Positions 30,702 to 32,823 of a DNA stretch of 32,823 bases are shown here, one piece after another (position 1 is the first letter of the stretch; the number at the start of each line of letters is the position of its first letter). Location: assembly GCA_002154345.1 (NCBI GenBank), contig MUNB01000114.1:1-32823 (forward strand). Direction: 5' to 3'. The translations under genes were made by a program, and so were the position numbers. The notes beneath the pieces are model-generated. The model worked only from the letters and a program-made list of their open reading frames with translations. It ran no database searches and was not told the origin of the DNA. Source of the DNA: Streptomyces griseus. Lineage in GTDB: Bacteria > Actinomycetota > Actinomycetes > Streptomycetales > Streptomycetaceae.

Positions 30702-31390
30702 GCCGGGCGGCGGCCCGCACCGACCGGGCCGCCGGAACCCGCGAGGCGATCATGGCGGCGGCCGAACGGCTCTTCGCGGAACAGGGCCTGTCCGCGGTGT
30801 CGAACCGGCAGATCGCCGAGGCGGCCGGGCAGGGCAATGTAACGGCCGTCAGTTATCACTTCGGCACCAGGAACGATCTGGTCCGCGCCCTGATGACCCG
30901 GCACGGCGAACGCGTCGAGCTCATCCGCGCCCGGCACGTCGCGGCCGCCGGGGACGCTCAGGACGTGACGACGTGGGTGGGCTGTCTGGTCCGCCCGGTC
31001 ACCGAGTACCTGGCGTCGCTCGGTTCCCCCTCCTGGCAGGCGCGGTTCGCCGTCCAGGTCATGACGGACCCGATGATGCGCGCACTCGTCACCGACGAGG
31101 CCCTCACCCGGCCCTGTCTGCGGCAGACCCTCGACGGCCTCGGCCGCTGCCTGGGCACGCTGTCGGCCGAGGTCCGCGCCCAGCGCGGCACGATGGCCCG
31201 CCATCTGATCACCCACACCTGCGCGGAACGGGAGCGGGCGCGGGCCGACGGGATCGTCTCCTCCCCCGCCACCTCGTGGCAGGACACGGCCGACGCGTTG
31301 TGCGACGCGATCACCGGCCTGCTCACCGCGCCGGTCACCTCCCCCCACCCCGGCGATTCCCCCCACTCCAGGAAGCAGGACCCCGCATGA
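30698..31390 (+). CDS. TetR-family regulator of the ferredoxin operon
   Basis: The 230-residue protein has the TetR DNA-binding domain: TREAIMAAAERLFAEQGLSAVSNRQIAEAAGQGNVTAVSYHFGTRNDLVRALM (about 14-66). A long helical C-terminal domain follows, ending in a Pro/Ser-rich tail. The start is GTG at 30698, the only start codon I could find in this frame before the DNA-binding domain; it overlaps the leader ORF stop. Its own stop overlaps the ferredoxin ATG (ATGA). It therefore heads an operon with ferredoxin and ferredoxin reductase and probably represses it through the palindrome at 30518-30541, responding to a lipophilic substrate of the redox system. Confidence 0.92.
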   Translation: MSRAAARTDRAAGTREAIMAAAERLFAEQGLSAVSNRQIAEAAGQGNVTAVSYHFGTRNDLVRALMTRHGERVELIRARHVAAAGDAQDVTTWVGCLVRPVTEYLASLGSPSWQARFAVQVMTDPMMRALVTDEALTRPCLRQTLDGLGRCLGTLSAEVRAQRGTMARHLITHTCAERERARADGIVSSPATSWQDTADALCDAITGLLTAPVTSPHPGDSPHSRKQDPA

Positions 31391-31587
31391 GGATCACGGT
31401 CGACGAAGAGAAGTGCTGCGGAGCGGGCCAGTGCGTGCTGATCGCCCCGGAGGTGTTCGACCAGCGCGAGGACGACGGCATCGTCATCCTCCTCGACGCC
31501 GAACCGCCGCAGGAACGGCATGCCGCCGTGCGCGAGTCGGCGGAGGTGTGCCCCGCGCTCGCCATCCACCTCGACGAGGCCCGGTGA
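31387..31587 (+). CDS. 3Fe-4S-type ferredoxin
   Basis: The 66-residue ferredoxin has the actinomycete P450-partner pattern: Cys10 in KCCGAGQC, Cys16 in the same motif and Cys55 in EVCPALAI. Cys11 takes the position of the usual fourth cluster ligand, so a [3Fe-4S] cluster is most likely. The segment VLIAPEVFDQREDDG is typical. The ATG overlaps the TetR stop and the TGA overlaps the reductase GTG, so all three are translationally coupled. It should carry single electrons from the reductase to a cytochrome P450; no complete P450 lies in this operon within the window. Confidence 0.95.
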   Translation: MRITVDEEKCCGAGQCVLIAPEVFDQREDDGIVILLDAEPPQERHAAVRESAEVCPALAIHLDEAR

Positions 31588-32777
31588 ACCCGCCCGGCAG
31601 CGTCCTGGTCGTCGGCGCGGGCGCGGCCGGCCTCAGCACGGTGGAGGCGCTGCGGCGCAAGGGGTTCACGGGGCGGATCACCGTCCTCGGCGACGAGGAC
31701 ACCGCACCCTACGACCGGCCGCCGCTGTCCAAGCAGGTGCTGGCCGGGGACTGGACGGCCGAGCGGGCGCGGCTGCGCGCCCAGGAGGCGCTCGACGCCC
31801 TCGAAGCCGACTTCCTCCTCGGCGAAGCGGCCCGCTCCCTCGACGCCGCCGCCCGGACCGTCCGCACCTCGGCCGGGCGGGAACTCACCGCGGACGCCGT
31901 CGTGCTGGCGACCGGGCTGCGCCCGCGCGCTCTTCCCGGCGCGCCCGGCGTACGGGTGCTGCGGACCCTGGCGGAGGCGACGGCGTTGCGCGGTGACCTG
32001 CTCGGGGCGTCCCGGGTCGTGGTCGTCGGCAACGGGGTCCTGGGAAGCGAGATCGCCGCCACCGTACGGCGCATGGGGCCGGCCGTGACCCTGGTGGGTC
32101 CGCAGCCTGCCCCGATGGCCGACCAGATCGGCTCCGGGGTGGCGCTCCACCTGGCCGCCCTGCACCGGCGGCACGGCGTCGAGCTGCGCGACAGCACCCT
32201 GGTGGACGGAACGGTCGCGGAGACCGGCCCGTCGCGAGGAGTGCTTCTGGCGTCCGGAGAGATCGTCGAGGCCGACCTCGTGGTGGCGGCGGTCGGGTCG
32301 CTGCCGGCCACCGACTGGCTGGCGGGCAGCGGACTGCGGATCGCTGACGGGGTGGTCTGCGACTCCCGCTGCCGGGCGGCCGAGGGTGTCTACGCCGTGG
32401 GCGACGTGGCCCGCTGGCACCACGCCGCGCTGGGGGTGTCGCTCCGGCTGGAGAACCGTACCAACGCCGGTGAACAGGCCCTGGCCGTCGCGGCGGACAT
32501 CCTCGGCGCGGACCGGCCCTTCACCCCGGTCCCGTACTACTGGAGCGACCAGTACGACGTGAAGATCCAGGTCTACGGTCTGCCGACACCCGACGCCGAT
32601 GCCGAGGTCGTCGAAGGCTCCCCGGACGAGGGGCGGTTCGTCGTCCGCTACACGCGGGGCGACGCGCCGGTCGGCGTGCTCGGCTGGAACATGCCGAAGC
32701 AGACCCGGCTGCACCGGCAGACGCTGCTGGAGCGCCACACCCGCACAGCGGCCCCGACGGCCCCCACGCCCTCGTGA
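31584..32777 (+). CDS. FAD-dependent NAD(P)H-ferredoxin reductase
   Basis: The 397-residue protein belongs to the putidaredoxin-reductase/BphA4 family. It has an FAD-binding GxGxxG in VVGAGAAGL (about 9-17), the conserved APYDRPPLSKQVL following it, an NAD-binding VVGNGVLGSE (147-156) and a second FAD motif VYAVGDVARW (about 267-276), then a C-terminal dimer domain starting near PVPYYWSDQYDVKIQVYG. The start is GTG at 31584, four bases inside the ferredoxin gene; a longer frame exists only by reading through the ferredoxin in another frame. It transfers electrons from NAD(P)H to the adjacent ferredoxin for a P450 or similar oxygenase. Confidence 0.95.
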   Translation: MNPPGSVLVVGAGAAGLSTVEALRRKGFTGRITVLGDEDTAPYDRPPLSKQVLAGDWTAERARLRAQEALDALEADFLLGEAARSLDAAARTVRTSAGRELTADAVVLATGLRPRALPGAPGVRVLRTLAEATALRGDLLGASRVVVVGNGVLGSEIAATVRRMGPAVTLVGPQPAPMADQIGSGVALHLAALHRRHGVELRDSTLVDGTVAETGPSRGVLLASGEIVEADLVVAAVGSLPATDWLAGSGLRIADGVVCDSRCRAAEGVYAVGDVARWHHAALGVSLRLENRTNAGEQALAVAADILGADRPFTPVPYYWSDQYDVKIQVYGLPTPDADAEVVEGSPDEGRFVVRYTRGDAPVGVLGWNMPKQTRLHRQTLLERHTRTAAPTAPTPS

Positions 32778-32823
32778 GCGCGCGGCCGGACCACCGCCGT
32801 GCCCCGCTCGCTCCCCCGTTCCC
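32774..32823 (+). CDS. Possible next gene of the redox operon (first 16 codons only)
   Basis: A GTG at 32774 overlaps the reductase stop (GTGA), the same coupling seen between every gene of this operon. The frame stays open to the window end and encodes a Pro/Arg-rich start. By context a cytochrome P450 is the expected product, but 16 codons cannot show it. Confidence 0.3.
   Translation, partial: MSARPDHRRAPLAPPF

Overview
The window is high-GC actinomycete DNA, almost certainly Streptomyces. Third codon positions are nearly all G/C, GTG starts are common and many genes overlap by four bases. It contains a 1,3,6,8-tetrahydroxynaphthalene synthase (rppA) of the S. griseus type, a DtxR/DmdR-type iron box and a single rare TTA (bldA-type) codon. 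I see no rRNA, tRNA, CRISPR, insertion sequence or phage genes. No gene-free stretch exceeds about 260 bases.

Region 1 (1-5102, minus strand) is a lipid- or polyketide-type assembly locus. In transcription order it holds a FabH-like KSIII with a TTA codon near its start, a FabF-like ketosynthase, a full-length acyl-CoA-oxidase-like flavoprotein, an acyl carrier protein, and a second FabF-like ketosynthase cut by the window edge. Region 2 (5203-9676) holds a PfkB sugar kinase, an MFS exporter translationally coupled to an ArsR-type regulator, and a PadR regulator divergent from a SnoaL-like protein across a perfect 36-base palindrome. Region 3 (9686-15828) holds a signal-less substrate-binding-protein homologue, a secreted metzincin protease, a TetR/alcohol dehydrogenase divergent pair with twin operators, a YihY/BrkB membrane protein, a cupin and a LacI/MalR-type regulator.

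Region 4 (15964-21694) encodes two secreted hydrolases: a 1429-residue multimodular GH87-type alpha-1,3-glucanase and a proteinase-K-like subtilase, separated by a strong hairpin terminator. Region 5 (21794-24167) is a cytochrome P450-rppA pair expected to make flaviolin-type or perylenequinone pigment. Region 6 (24314-28270) is a siderophore-type ABC importer in which all four genes overlap by four bases, preceded by an iron box. Region 7 (28532-32823) holds a MerR-type regulator fused to a SAM methyltransferase, an AraC regulator, and a TetR-ferredoxin-ferredoxin reductase operon. That operon has a palindromic operator and a small coupled leader ORF, and it runs toward what may be a P450 cut by the window edge.

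The regulatory DNA is unusually legible: at least six regulator genes have a palindrome or repeat array in the adjacent promoter region. The most unusual items are the KSIII-KS-oxidase-ACP-KS locus with its TTA codon, the MerR-methyltransferase fusion beside the iron box, the leader ORF before the TetR gene, and the signal-less binding protein. None can be called new without database searches, which I could not run.
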